From the NCBI GenBank assembly GCA_965204235.1, contig OZ241979.1:3782001-3846000 (forward strand): DNA of 64,000 nucleotides. The letters run 5' to 3'. The DNA comes from JAJDTQ01 sp965204235. GTDB lineage: Bacteria; Desulfobacterota; Binatia; UBA9968; JAJDTQ01. The notes under the pieces are model-generated. The model was not told the DNA's origin. It did no database searches and saw nothing but the letters and a program-made list of their open reading frames with translations. Shown here in pieces: positions 7,418-16,369 of the stretch (position 1 is its first letter; the number at the start of each line of letters is the position of its first letter). The translations under genes were made by a program, and so were the position numbers.

Positions 7418-8449
7418 ATGCAGGCTGTATTGGGTCTTGCGGCGCTCGCGCTCTTCCTGCTCGGAGCAGGTGCGGCAGGGGCGGCCGACGATTTCTACAA
7501 GGGCAAGAAGATCCGGCTGATCGTCTCGTCTTCGCCGGGCGGCGGCAACGACACCTACTCGCGGCTGCTCGCGCGCCATATCGGGAGGCACATCCCGGGC
7601 AACCCCTCGATCATCGTGCAGAACATGCCGGGGGCGGGCGGCGTCCGGGCGGCGAGCTACCTCCACAACAAGGCGAGGCGCGACGGCACGGTGATGGAGC
7701 AGATCAACTGGGGGGTGTGGAACTGGCAGGTGGTGGGCGACCCCCGCGCCTCCTTCGACTTCCACAAGATGAACGCCATCGGCGTGATCGTCATCGAGAA
7801 CGGCCTGATCTACAGCCGGAAGGACCGTTTCCAATCGCTGGACGACATCAAGAAGTCGGGCAAGCTGGCCAGGGTCGGCATCAGCGGAAACCAGTCCAGC
7901 GGGTTCGTGCTGGGGAACATCCTCGAGAAGCTGCGGGGCGAGAAGCTGTTCGAGTACGTGTACGGCTATCCGGGCGCGCGCCAGTACAGTTTGGCCCTCC
8001 GGCAGGGCGAGGTGGACGTGTCGGGCAACGTGACCTCGTCGTTCCTGGACCAGCTCGGGGACATGTGGAAGGCGGGCGACCTCGTCATGCTCGCCCAGAC
8101 CGGCACGGTGGAAGGGAAGAAGAGCCCCGAGTTCCCCAACGCTCCGCTGCTGGAGGATCTCGCCAGGACGCCGCAGCAGAAGAAGCTGGTGCAGGCCACG
8201 TTCCTGCTCTCGCGTTACGGGCGTCCCTACTCCATGCCGCCGGGAGTCCCCGCGGACCGCGTAGCGCTGGTGCGCAAGGCCTTCGACGACACCATGAAGG
8301 ACCCGAAGTTCCTGGCGGAGGCGAAGAAGCTCAAGCGGCCGGTGAACCCCACCACCGGCGCGAACCTCCAGAAGATGTGGAAGGACTCGCTCGACGCTGC
8401 GCCCGAGGACAGGGCCATCGTGAAAGAGATCTTCGCGCCGAAGAAGTAG
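7418..8449 (+). CDS. TctC/Bug-family periplasmic solute-binding protein (copy 2)
   Basis: A 343-residue paralogue of the preceding protein; whole blocks are shared (DDFYKGKK, PGGGNDTYSR, HIPGNP, IIVQNMPGAGG, GYPGARQYSLA), so the pair arose by tandem duplication. The signal peptide is MQAVLGLAALALFLLGAGAAGA. Of three possible starts, ATG 7418 is chosen because GGGAGG lies 7 bases before it and it puts the hydrophobic stretch at the very N-terminus. Differences concentrate in the middle of the chain, where ligand specificity would change. A strong terminator follows 30 bases after the stop. Confidence 0.88.
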   Translation: MQAVLGLAALALFLLGAGAAGAADDFYKGKKIRLIVSSSPGGGNDTYSRLLARHIGRHIPGNPSIIVQNMPGAGGVRAASYLHNKARRDGTVMEQINWGVWNWQVVGDPRASFDFHKMNAIGVIVIENGLIYSRKDRFQSLDDIKKSGKLARVGISGNQSSGFVLGNILEKLRGEKLFEYVYGYPGARQYSLALRQGEVDVSGNVTSSFLDQLGDMWKAGDLVMLAQTGTVEGKKSPEFPNAPLLEDLARTPQQKKLVQATFLLSRYGRPYSMPPGVPADRVALVRKAFDDTMKDPKFLAEAKKLKRPVNPTTGANLQKMWKDSLDAAPEDRAIVKEIFAPKK

Positions 8450-8480
8450 CGCGCGCCGACACCGTCGGGCGCTCGAAAAG

Positions 8481-8521
8481 GGGGCGCCGGAGACATCCGT
8501 TCTCCGGCGCCCCTGGTTTTT
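8481..8521. terminator. Bidirectional intrinsic terminator between the TctC and TctBA units
   Basis: A 13-bp perfect stem (GGGGCGCCGGAGA at 8481-8493 with TCTCCGGCGCCCC at 8501-8513) with a 7-base loop, followed by TGGTTTTT. It lies exactly between two convergent operons and should stop the plus-strand transcript; the minus-strand A-tail is weaker. Confidence 0.85.
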
Positions 8522-8552
8522 CCGGGTCCGGCGCGGACCGGAAAGGCCGGGG

Positions 8553-9074
8553 TCAGCCCAGCCAGGGCATGATCCCCTTGAGGAAGTTCTCGGGACCGGC
8601 AATGACCGGCGCCAGCCAGTGGATGTGGAGGATCTGGTCGAACACGCCCACGAAGAACACCAGCATTCCGGCGGTGAGCCACAGGGTCAACGGCCACCCC
8701 TCCCTGGCCTGGTACTTCAGGTACAGCAGGGTGAACACGGGCACGGTGAGGAAGAAGCCGAACAGCAGGATGCCGAAGAACATGCCCACGAGCCAGGCGG
8801 CGAAGGCGAAGCCCCGGGCCGCCACTTCGGCCGCGGACATGGTCCAGTCCACCTGCAGGTCGCCGGTGTCCCGGACGCCCGCGCCGGACGCCCGGACGGA
8901 CCGGTAACCGTCCATGATGAGCTGCAGCAACGCCATCACCAGCACGGGGATGCCCACGAACCGGGGGAACAGGCCGGTGCCCAGGGGCCAGTCCCTGGCC
9001 GTATAGACGCAGCCCGCGGCCACCACGGCCACGAACAGCGTGAACAGCAGCGAAGGGGTGACGCGCATGGTCAT
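8553..9074 (-). CDS. tctB: TctB-like small membrane subunit of a tripartite tricarboxylate transporter
   Basis: A 173-residue protein with four hydrophobic segments, the layout of TctB (DUF1468). Its ATG at 9074 overlaps the tctA stop as ATGA, so it is translationally coupled to tctA. Together with tctA and the TctC proteins encoded on the other strand it would form a secondary, periplasmic-binding-protein-dependent carboxylate importer in the inner membrane. Sequence conservation in TctB is low; the call rests on size, topology and position next to tctA. Confidence 0.85.
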   Translation of the reverse strand: MTMRVTPSLLFTLFVAVVAAGCVYTARDWPLGTGLFPRFVGIPVLVMALLQLIMDGYRSVRASGAGVRDTGDLQVDWTMSAAEVAARGFAFAAWLVGMFFGILLFGFFLTVPVFTLLYLKYQAREGWPLTLWLTAGMLVFFVGVFDQILHIHWLAPVIAGPENFLKGIMPWLG

Positions 9075-10555
9075 TCTCCCGTGAGCTTCCGCACCTTGCG
9101 TTCCTGCACCACGCTGTAATAGATGGTCGCGATGGTGACCGCCAGGACCACCAGCACCAGGGGCCGGACGAGGAACGCGGCGCCGTAGGCGCGCACGGAG
9201 ATGAACAGGTACCGTTCGATGAGCCCGCCCAGCAGGAAACCCAGCAGCAGCGGCGGCCGGGGCCAGCCGCACCGTTTCATGACCCATCCGAGCAGTCCGA
9301 AGATCAGCACCGTCACCAGGTCGAAGATGCTGGCGGTGGCCTGGTAGGCGGCAAGGAACACCACCACCGTCACCAGCGGCGCCAGGACGTTGATGCGCAC
9401 CGAGGAGAGCTTGGCCAACTGGTTGGTGAACCCCAGGGCGATGGCCGTGGCCATGACGTTGGCGATGGCGGTGCTCCACACGATGGAGTAGGTGATGTCC
9501 AGGTGCTGGTTCAGCATGGCCGGCCCGGGCTGCAGGCCATGGATCATGAAGGCGCCGATGAGCAGCGCCATGGAGGCGCTGCCCGGGATGCCGAAGGCCA
9601 GGGTGGGCACCAGCGCGCCTCCCTGCTTGGCGTTGTTGGCGCTCTCGGGGGCGATGACCCCGCGCACGTCCCCGGAGCCGAAGCTGCCGGCCGCGTCCCG
9701 GCAGGTGGACTTGGCGTGTCCGTAGGCCAGCCAGTCCACCACCGCGGACCCCAGGCCGGGGATGATGCCGATCCAGGTCCCCAGGAAGGCGCAGCGCAGC
9801 ATCAGCCACCAGTTCGCGAACACGTCCCGTATGCCGTGCCCCACTCCCTTCATGGCCTGCTTGGGCACGCTGCTGATCTGCTTGCCTTCGATCACCATGT
9901 CGGCCAGCTCGGGCAGCGCGAACAGCCCCAGGCTCACCACGATGATGTTCAGGCCGTCGAACAGGTAGAGCGAGTCGAAGGTCCAGCGCAGCAGCCCTTC
10001 CTGCTTGTCGATGCCGATCATCGAGAGCAGCAGCCCCATGCCGCCCGCCACGATGCCCTTGAGCGGCACCCGGCCGCTCAGGATGGCCACCATGGAGATG
10101 CCCATGATGCCCAGCGAGAAGAGCTCCGGGGCGGCGAACAGCAGCACCAGCGGTTTGAGCACGGGGATGAGCAGGCCGAGGATCACGGCGCCGATGATCC
10201 CCCCCAGCAGGGAAGCGAAATAGGCGGCGCCGAAGGCGCGCCCCGCTTCGCCCTTCCGGGCCATGGGATGGCCGTCCAGGATGGTGGCCTGGGAGCCGAC
10301 GGTGCCCGGCACCGCGAAGAGCACGGAGGGGATGGTGTCGGTGGTGACCGGGACCGAGGACAGGGCCACCAGCATGGCGATGGCCGCGGTGGGGTCCATG
10401 TCGAAGGTGAACGGCAGCAGCAGGGCGAGGCCGACCACGCCTCCGAGCCCGGGAATGGCGCCCAGCGCCATGCCCACCAGGACCCCGAAGATCATGAACA
10501 GGAACCGTTCCACGCTCAAGAGCGCGGTAAGCCCGTCGGCCATTGCTTCGAACAC
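9071..10555 (-). CDS. tctA: TctA-like large membrane subunit of a tripartite tricarboxylate transporter
   Basis: A 494-residue permease with about 11-12 membrane segments. The two hallmark loops are present: GAIPGLGG near residue 34 and the second IPGLGSAVVDWLAYGHAK, plus the block GVIAPESANNAKQGG followed by PTLAFGIPGSASMALL. The GTG at 10555 is chosen because AAGGAG lies 7 bases before it and the resulting start, (M)FEAMADGLTALLS, is the usual one for TctA; an ATG exists four codons on. The gene lies 74 bases downstream of the molybdopterin oxidoreductase gene on the same strand, so read-through from that operon is possible. Confidence 0.92.
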   Translation of the reverse strand: MFEAMADGLTALLSVERFLFMIFGVLVGMALGAIPGLGGVVGLALLLPFTFDMDPTAAIAMLVALSSVPVTTDTIPSVLFAVPGTVGSQATILDGHPMARKGEAGRAFGAAYFASLLGGIIGAVILGLLIPVLKPLVLLFAAPELFSLGIMGISMVAILSGRVPLKGIVAGGMGLLLSMIGIDKQEGLLRWTFDSLYLFDGLNIIVVSLGLFALPELADMVIEGKQISSVPKQAMKGVGHGIRDVFANWWLMLRCAFLGTWIGIIPGLGSAVVDWLAYGHAKSTCRDAAGSFGSGDVRGVIAPESANNAKQGGALVPTLAFGIPGSASMALLIGAFMIHGLQPGPAMLNQHLDITYSIVWSTAIANVMATAIALGFTNQLAKLSSVRINVLAPLVTVVVFLAAYQATASIFDLVTVLIFGLLGWVMKRCGWPRPPLLLGFLLGGLIERYLFISVRAYGAAFLVRPLVLVVLAVTIATIYYSVVQERKVRKLTGE

Positions 10556-10629
10556 GTCGTCACTCCTTACTACATGCGGTATGGCCGTATCAAGGGAGAG
10601 GCCGTTCGCGTCCCCGCCGGCCGTCGCCG

Positions 10630-13461
10630 TCATTCCTTCGGTTCGAACTCGTAGGCTTCCGGCGCCGGCTTGTAGGCGCGCAGGAGCCACAGCGGGCGGC
10701 GCAGGTTGCCCGGCCCCGGCGCAGGCCGCGTCAGCTTGAGCCAGCGCTTATAGACTTCGTGGGACTTGTGGGTGTCCACGAAGACGTCGCCGTAGCGGTC
10801 GTCCGGGCCGGGCCTTGCCACCCGGACCTTCTGGTGCCAGCAGTGCTGCCCGCTGACGTTGTCGGGCTGCACCGGAAAGGTGAGGTTCTGGTGGACGCCG
10901 GCTTCCTGCCACCACACCCGCCCGGAGTCCTTGTCGGCGCTCTCGAACGGCCGGACTCCGTGGACCTGGCGCATCATCCATTGCCCGGGCGCTGTCTGCT
11001 CCAGCTTGACCAGGGCGGTGGCGAAGCGGCCGCCGCCGGTCTCCTCCTCCAGGCGCCAGCGCCCCAGGTGGTGCGAGCACGCCGCCACCCCGGGCCGGAT
11101 CCCCTCGGTGACCCACACCCGATCCACGAAGTACCCGATCTCGGTGTGGACCTTGAGCAGGTCGCCGGTGGCCACCTCCAGCCGTCGGGCGTCCTCCGGG
11201 TGCAGCCACACGGGGTTCTTGTGGGAGATCTCGTAGAGCCACTTGGCGTTGGCCGAACGGCTGTGGATGAGTGTGGGCAACCGGAACGTCGGGAGGAGCA
11301 GCATCTCTCCCTTGGCGGCGTCGATGTGGGACGGGTGCACGTGGCTCTTGATGTACCCCGGGAACCGGTGCTCGGGCCACTTCCAGTCCTTGAGGGTCTC
11401 GGAATAGAACTCGAGCTTGCGCGAGGGCGTGGGGAAGCCCACCTGGGCCTTGCCGTCCACCTCCACGCCGATGGCGGCCCCGTCCCGGACGACGACCTTC
11501 GTCACCGGGTCCACCGCGGCGGCCTCCACGTCCTCGGGCTCGAGCTCCGCGGCGTGGCTCTCGTAGATGTTCTCGGCCACCAGGAAGGCCCCGTACCGGC
11601 GCATGTATTCCAGCGGCGAGAGGCCCTCCTCCGCGGCCGCCTCCGGCAGTCCCGGCACGCTGTTCTCGAAGATCCACCGGTAGTAGTCGGCGACCGTGAG
11701 CTTCTCGCCCGGCCGGTAGGGCGACTCGAAGTACTTGCGGATGCCCAGGGCGCCGTCCGGGTCGATGCGCCAGGACAGCTCGATCCAGAACTCGTCCTCT
11801 TCCCACACCTCCCCCAGGCCGGCCTCCCGGTGCGCCTCCCAGGTAGTGTCGAAGGTCTTGCCCCGCCGTTCCAGGGCCACCCGGAGCACCGGTTGGCGAA
11901 AGCCGATCCAGCGCGCCGAATGGGTCTCCTGGCTCATGAGGTCGTGCCGCTCGGACGCCAGGCCCATGGGCAGCACGTAGTCCGCGAACCAGGCGGTCTC
12001 GCTCCAGGTGGGCGTGAGGCAGGCATGGCGCTCCACCTTGGCCTCGTCGCTCAGCATCTCGATCCAGCTCATGCCGTCCGGGTTGGTCCACACGGGGTTG
12101 TAGACCCGGGTGAAGTACATGGCCAGCTTGCCCCGTCCTTCCTTGACCAGGTGCGGCAGCAGGAAGCTCATCTCGAAGAACGCCAGCGGGTATTCTGGCG
12201 GGTACATGAGCTCGTTCCACGCCTTGGCCGGCGGCGGCATCATGGGCGGGGCGGGCACGAACTTGTTCCAGGCGTTGGGCGCGGTGCCGCCGGGGGTTCC
12301 CACCGCGCCCGCCAGCACCACCAGGAACTCCAGCGCCCGGGCTACCTCCCATCCGCCCAGGTTGCCGGCCGCGGCGTTGCGCCACACGTGGGTGGCCAGG
12401 GCGGAGCCGGCCCGGGCCGCCTCATGGGCCACCTCCACGATCGTGGCCGGGTCCACCCCGGACTCGGCCGCGGCGAACTCCGGCGTATATTGTCCGTAGA
12501 TGGTCTTGAGGATTTCCTCGAACCGCTCGAAGGTCTGCGGCTCGTCCGGATGCTCCTGCCGCAGGAACTGCTCCCAGTTGACCCATTTCCTCACGAACCC
12601 GCGGTCGTAGAGGCCCTCCTGGAGCAGCACGTTGCAGATGGCCAGCAGCACTGCGGCCTCGGTGCCGGGCCAGGTGGCCATCCAGTAGTCGGCCTTGGAC
12701 GCGGTGTTGGACAGGCGCGTGTCGATGACGCAGACCTTGGCGCCCCGTTCCCTGGCTTCCATGATGCGCTGGGCGTGGGGGTTGAAGTAGTGCCCGGTCT
12801 CCAGGTGGGAGCTCAGCAGCAGCAGGAAGCGGGCGTTGGCGTGGTCCGGAGAGGGGCGGTCGATGCCGCACCAGAACGCGTAGCCGGTGCGGGCCCCCGC
12901 GGAGCAGACGTTGGTATGGCTGTTGTGCGCGTCGATGCCCCAGGCGTGCATGATGCGCTGGTGGTAGAGGAGTTCGTGGCCGGGCCGCCCCACGTGGTAC
13001 ATGACCTCGTTGCGCCGGCCCTCCAACAGGGCCTTGCGGATCCTGCCGGCCATGTCGTCCAGCGCTTCGTCCCAGCTCACCCGCTCCCACCGGCCGCCGC
13101 CCCGGGCCCCCACGCGCTTCATGGGGTAGAGTATGCGTTCCGGGTCATGGACCTGGTTGATGGTGGCCGGCCCCTTGGCGCAGTTCCGGCCGCGGCTGCC
13201 GGGGTGCTCCGGGTTGCCCTCGAACTTGCGGACCTTCAGAGTGTCCTTGTCCACGTAGGCCAGCAGGCCGCACGCGGCCTCGCAGTTGAAGCAGATGGTG
13301 GGGACCAGGTCGTAGCGCCGTTCCACCCGCTTGGGCCACGCGGCCGCGTCGTACTCGGTCCAGTCCGACCAGCGCTCCCGGGGCGGGAAGCTGCGGAGTC
13401 CCTCCGGAGGCGGCTCCAGGTTGGCGGCGTCCGGGCTCAGGGGTTGCATGTCGTTCTTCAT
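10630..13461 (-). CDS. Molybdopterin oxidoreductase, DMSO-reductase family (PsrA/SoeA-like catalytic subunit)
   Basis: A 943-residue Mo-bisPGD enzyme. The N-terminal 4Fe-4S motif is C-x2-C-x3-C-x29-C (Cys57, 60, 64, 94; ending GRNCAKG). Cys186 in SHTNVCSAGART is the likely molybdenum ligand, as in polysulfide, thiosulfate and sulfite-oxidising members. There is no twin-arginine signal peptide, so the enzyme should sit on the cytoplasmic face. It follows the fused Fe-S/NrfD gene by 16 bases with its own GAGAGGA ribosome site, so the two make a membrane complex exchanging electrons with quinone. The cytoplasmic side favours a SoeA-type sulfite dehydrogenase or a related oxidase over a periplasmic reductase, but the substrate cannot be read from sequence. 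Confidence 0.85.
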   Translation of the reverse strand: MKNDMQPLSPDAANLEPPPEGLRSFPPRERWSDWTEYDAAAWPKRVERRYDLVPTICFNCEAACGLLAYVDKDTLKVRKFEGNPEHPGSRGRNCAKGPATINQVHDPERILYPMKRVGARGGGRWERVSWDEALDDMAGRIRKALLEGRRNEVMYHVGRPGHELLYHQRIMHAWGIDAHNSHTNVCSAGARTGYAFWCGIDRPSPDHANARFLLLLSSHLETGHYFNPHAQRIMEARERGAKVCVIDTRLSNTASKADYWMATWPGTEAAVLLAICNVLLQEGLYDRGFVRKWVNWEQFLRQEHPDEPQTFERFEEILKTIYGQYTPEFAAAESGVDPATIVEVAHEAARAGSALATHVWRNAAAGNLGGWEVARALEFLVVLAGAVGTPGGTAPNAWNKFVPAPPMMPPPAKAWNELMYPPEYPLAFFEMSFLLPHLVKEGRGKLAMYFTRVYNPVWTNPDGMSWIEMLSDEAKVERHACLTPTWSETAWFADYVLPMGLASERHDLMSQETHSARWIGFRQPVLRVALERRGKTFDTTWEAHREAGLGEVWEEDEFWIELSWRIDPDGALGIRKYFESPYRPGEKLTVADYYRWIFENSVPGLPEAAAEEGLSPLEYMRRYGAFLVAENIYESHAAELEPEDVEAAAVDPVTKVVVRDGAAIGVEVDGKAQVGFPTPSRKLEFYSETLKDWKWPEHRFPGYIKSHVHPSHIDAAKGEMLLLPTFRLPTLIHSRSANAKWLYEISHKNPVWLHPEDARRLEVATGDLLKVHTEIGYFVDRVWVTEGIRPGVAACSHHLGRWRLEEETGGGRFATALVKLEQTAPGQWMMRQVHGVRPFESADKDSGRVWWQEAGVHQNLTFPVQPDNVSGQHCWHQKVRVARPGPDDRYGDVFVDTHKSHEVYKRWLKLTRPAPGPGNLRRPLWLLRAYKPAPEAYEFEPKE

Positions 13462-13477
13462 CGCGGGGTTCCTCTCG

Positions 13478-15013
13478 TCAACTGAGTGGTACGGCTTGCC
13501 CGGCCTCCACCCACAGCCTCTCGAAGGCCCAGAGTCCGACGAGGGCCAGCACCGCGGCAAGGGAGTGCAGGAACCAGGAGGCCGGCTCCTGGGCTCCGGC
13601 CCAGGCGAGGAAGACCACCGGCAGGACGATGCCCACCGCCACCACCAGCCCCCAGAACCTCTCCCGGAGGGCGCCCCGGGTCAGCAACTCGGTGGCCCGG
13701 CGCACGTCTTCGCTGACGGGCGTGAGGGTCATCTCCCCCAGCATCAGGGCCGCGGTGACCACCAGCGACGCCAGCAGGATGCTCCCCGCCGGGGCCATGG
13801 CCTCGCCTTGCAGTCCAGTGGAGAGTCCCGCCAGGATCAGGGCCGCGGCCCCCGCGGTGACGGCCTGGGCCAGCAGGTGCCAGAGGAAGAGGGGACTCTG
13901 CCACAGGTCCCGGCCCTTGGCCTGGGCGAACAGGAACGCGGAATAGCCCGCGGAGCCGACCCCGAGGACGCCGCAGACGGCGACCACCCAGGCCGGTACG
14001 CTGCCGGTGCCGGCCCCGTAGGCAAGCCAGAGGACGCTCGCCAGGGAGTAGGCCATGAGGATGTACCCTCCCAGCACCAGCCACGAGCGGAGGTTGGGTT
14101 TGGTCAGCAGGTAGTAGAAGCGGTCGGGCCGCTTGAGGTCGAAGATCAGCAGGGCGGTGGTGAGGGCGGTGAACGCCAGCGCCAGGAGCGGGCTCACGGT
14201 GTGCAGCAGCGGCCCCTCCGGGCTCCGGCCCAGGAGCATGAGCAGCGCCGCCGCCAGCAGCACCCCGGAGCCGATGGACTTGGTCCAGAGGTAGGCGGCG
14301 ATCTTCGACCCCCAGGGCTGCGGGTGGGGCGCGTCGTAAACCTCCCGGGCGCTGCCGGGGGCCGGGTTCCCGCGCCGGGACGGGGAGAGCGCGAGCAGGT
14401 CCTCTCCCGGGTGCTTGTCGGCCCAGAAATGGGTCTGTGCGGTCTCGGTCATGTTCGGCTGGAGCGCGTCTTCCTCCACGCCCACGTAGAAGAGTTTGGG
14501 TTGGGTGCCCTTGTGGGGCTTTCGGAGGGAGACCTTCCGGGTGGCGACGGTGCGGCTGATGGGGCTGCCGGGGTCGTCGAGGTCGCCGGACAGTATGGCC
14601 TGGGTCGGGCACACCACCTCGCAGGCGGGTTGCAGCCCGAGCTCCACCCGGTGCGCGCAGAAGTTGCACTTGGCCGCGGTGTTGTGGTCGGGGTCGATGT
14701 AGAGGGCGTCGTAGGGGCACGCCTGCATGCACGACTTGCAACCGATGCACCGGTCGTTGTCGAAATCGACGATGCCGTTGGGGCTGCGGTAGAGCGCGAC
14801 CGTGGGACAGATCTCGATGCACGGCGCGTCGTCGCAGTGGTTGCACCGGAGCACCGCGAAATGGCGGCTGGTGGCAGGGAAGGCGCCTTTCTCGATGTAC
14901 TTGACCCAGGTCCGGTTGACGCCCACGGGCACGTCGTGCTCGTCCTTGCAGGCCACGGTGCAGGCGTGGCAACCGATGCAGCGGTTCTGGTCGATGACGA
15001 ATCCGTAACGCAT
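13478..15013 (-). CDS. Fused four-cluster ferredoxin subunit and NrfD-type quinone-reactive membrane anchor
   Basis: A 511-residue fusion of two subunits that are usually separate. Residues 1 to about 190 hold sixteen cysteines in four groups (12, 15, 18, 22; 57, 60, 65, 69; 89, 92, 95, 99; 116, 119, 131, 135), the DmsB/PsrB pattern for four 4Fe-4S clusters. From about 235 to the end there are eight or so hydrophobic segments of NrfD/PsrC type. It passes electrons between the molybdenum subunit encoded just downstream and the quinone pool. The ATG at 15013 (MRYGFVIDQNRC) follows a G-rich ribosome site and brings the first cysteine to the normal position. A promoter is visible upstream. Confidence 0.88.
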   Translation of the reverse strand: MRYGFVIDQNRCIGCHACTVACKDEHDVPVGVNRTWVKYIEKGAFPATSRHFAVLRCNHCDDAPCIEICPTVALYRSPNGIVDFDNDRCIGCKSCMQACPYDALYIDPDHNTAAKCNFCAHRVELGLQPACEVVCPTQAILSGDLDDPGSPISRTVATRKVSLRKPHKGTQPKLFYVGVEEDALQPNMTETAQTHFWADKHPGEDLLALSPSRRGNPAPGSAREVYDAPHPQPWGSKIAAYLWTKSIGSGVLLAAALLMLLGRSPEGPLLHTVSPLLALAFTALTTALLIFDLKRPDRFYYLLTKPNLRSWLVLGGYILMAYSLASVLWLAYGAGTGSVPAWVVAVCGVLGVGSAGYSAFLFAQAKGRDLWQSPLFLWHLLAQAVTAGAAALILAGLSTGLQGEAMAPAGSILLASLVVTAALMLGEMTLTPVSEDVRRATELLTRGALRERFWGLVVAVGIVLPVVFLAWAGAQEPASWFLHSLAAVLALVGLWAFERLWVEAGQAVPLS

Positions 15014-15077
15014 GAATCCCCCCAAGCGGTTATCGATGCGGCCGTCCATCGGCGACCGGATCGATTCCTGGCGGCTA

Positions 15078-15107
15078 TCTATATCGGGCAGGACTCCGGG
15101 CCGTCAA
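15078..15107 (-). promoter_or_regulatory. Promoter of the Fe-S/NrfD - molybdopterin enzyme operon
   Basis: On the minus strand TTGACG (15107-15102) and TATAGA (15083-15078) lie 18 bases apart, giving a leader of about 55 bases before the ATG at 15013. The 220-base gap to the divergent CoA-transferase gene otherwise shows only a weak plus-strand pair, TTGCTT (15199) and TAGATA (15222). Confidence 0.55.
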
Positions 15108-15235
15108 ACCGTCCGGGCCGCCGGAGGCCGCGCCGACGCGCCCCGTCCGGGGTCTTCCCGCCGCGGGAAGAGGCGCCCCGCGGCGGCTCCGGGGCCGCTT
15201 GCTTCGAGCGGGGCAAGCGGTTAGATAGTCCTGCC

Positions 15236-16147
15236 ATGCCGAAGCTCCGCAGCCTTCGAGACGCGGTCGCCGAGGAGCTCGAGGACGGTATGTCCGTGTT
15301 CATGGGGGCCGCCCTGGAGTCCCTCATCCCGTTCGCCGCGGGTTACGAGATCATGCGCCAGCGGAAACGGGACCTCGACCTGATGACCACCATCTCGGAC
15401 ATGCAGTTCGACCAGCTCATCGGCGCGGGCTGCGTCCGCAAGGTCAGCGGCGCCTGGGTGGGCAACGTGGCCGCGGGTCTCGGACACAACTACCGGCGCG
15501 CGGTGGAGCGGCGGGAACCGGCGCCCCTGGAGGTGGAGAACCACTCCAACTTCTCCATGGCCCTGGGCCTCAAGGCCGCGGCCATGGGCGTGCCGTACCT
15601 GCCCACGCGGACGCTCCTGGGCAGCGACTTCCGCGGCGAGGGGTCGTTCGCGGGGGTGACCTGCCCCTTCACCGGCGCGGACCTGCTCGCCGTGCGCGCG
15701 GTGAAGCCCGACGTGGCCATCCTGCACGTGCAGCGGGCGGACGCCGACGGCAACGCCCACGTCTGGGGCAACCTGGGAGTCACCCAGGACGCGGCCATGG
15801 CCGCGGGCAAGGTGGTGCTCACCTGCGAGGAGGTCGTCTCCCACGACGTGATCCTGAGCGATCCCAACCGCACGCTGGTGCCCGGCTTCCTGGTGGCGGC
15901 GGTGGCCTGCGTGCCGTTGGGCTCCCACCCCTCGCCCACCCAGGGGTACGCGCGCAGGGACGACGCCTTCTATTTCGACTACCACGCCCGCTCCCGGGAC
16001 CGGGCCGGGTTCCGCGGGTGGCTGGACCACTGGGTGCTCGGAGTCCAGGGGCACGACGGTTACGTGGAGCGGCTCGGGCAAGAGAGGGTCGGGCGGCTCA
16101 GGCCGGACCGCGGCCGCACCGCGGCGCCGGTGAGCTATGGATATTAG
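15236..16147 (+). CDS. CoA-transferase family I, subunit A (glutaconate/3-oxoacid type)
   Basis: A 303-residue CoA-transferase alpha-type subunit, near the length of glutaconate CoA-transferase A. Recognisable blocks are DGMSVFMGAALESLIPFAAG at the N-terminus (G-x-G-like CoA loop region) and DVAILHVQRADADGNAHVWG. The catalytic glutamate is in subunit B, encoded 220 bases downstream, with a palindromic repeat between them. The pair would move CoA between acids in ring-cleavage or related acid catabolism; the actual donor and acceptor are unknown. The ATG at 15236 lies 9 bases after a weak -10-like TAGATA. Confidence 0.82.
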   Translation: MPKLRSLRDAVAEELEDGMSVFMGAALESLIPFAAGYEIMRQRKRDLDLMTTISDMQFDQLIGAGCVRKVSGAWVGNVAAGLGHNYRRAVERREPAPLEVENHSNFSMALGLKAAAMGVPYLPTRTLLGSDFRGEGSFAGVTCPFTGADLLAVRAVKPDVAILHVQRADADGNAHVWGNLGVTQDAAMAAGKVVLTCEEVVSHDVILSDPNRTLVPGFLVAAVACVPLGSHPSPTQGYARRDDAFYFDYHARSRDRAGFRGWLDHWVLGVQGHDGYVERLGQERVGRLRPDRGRTAAPVSYGY

Positions 16148-16257
16148 GGAAACCCTGGACAATTGCCCCCGTTCGTCCTGAGCGTAGCGAAGCGAAGTCG
16201 AAGGACGCGCTTTTCCATAGGGAGAGGCGCCTCGAGCCGGAATGGATCGGAAGTTCC
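16147..16257. repeat. Dispersed palindromic repeat, copy 4
   Basis: Core palindrome at 16175-16206, identical to copy 3. Flanks GGGAAACCCTGGACAATTGCC on the left and GGCGCCTCGAGCCGGAATGG...AAGTTCC on the right resemble those of copy 5, so the mobile or conserved unit is longer than the 32-bp core (about 110 bases). It starts within the stop codon of the CoA-transferase A gene. Confidence 0.8.
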
Positions 16258-16369
16258 TCGATTCCCCGACCCGGGGCCCGGACGGCGCGGCCATTGAATC
16301 CCGCGGCCGGGGATGCTACCGGGAGTGGGACCGCGGCGAGGGGGGCCCGGTTCGCCCGTTGCCGACCTC

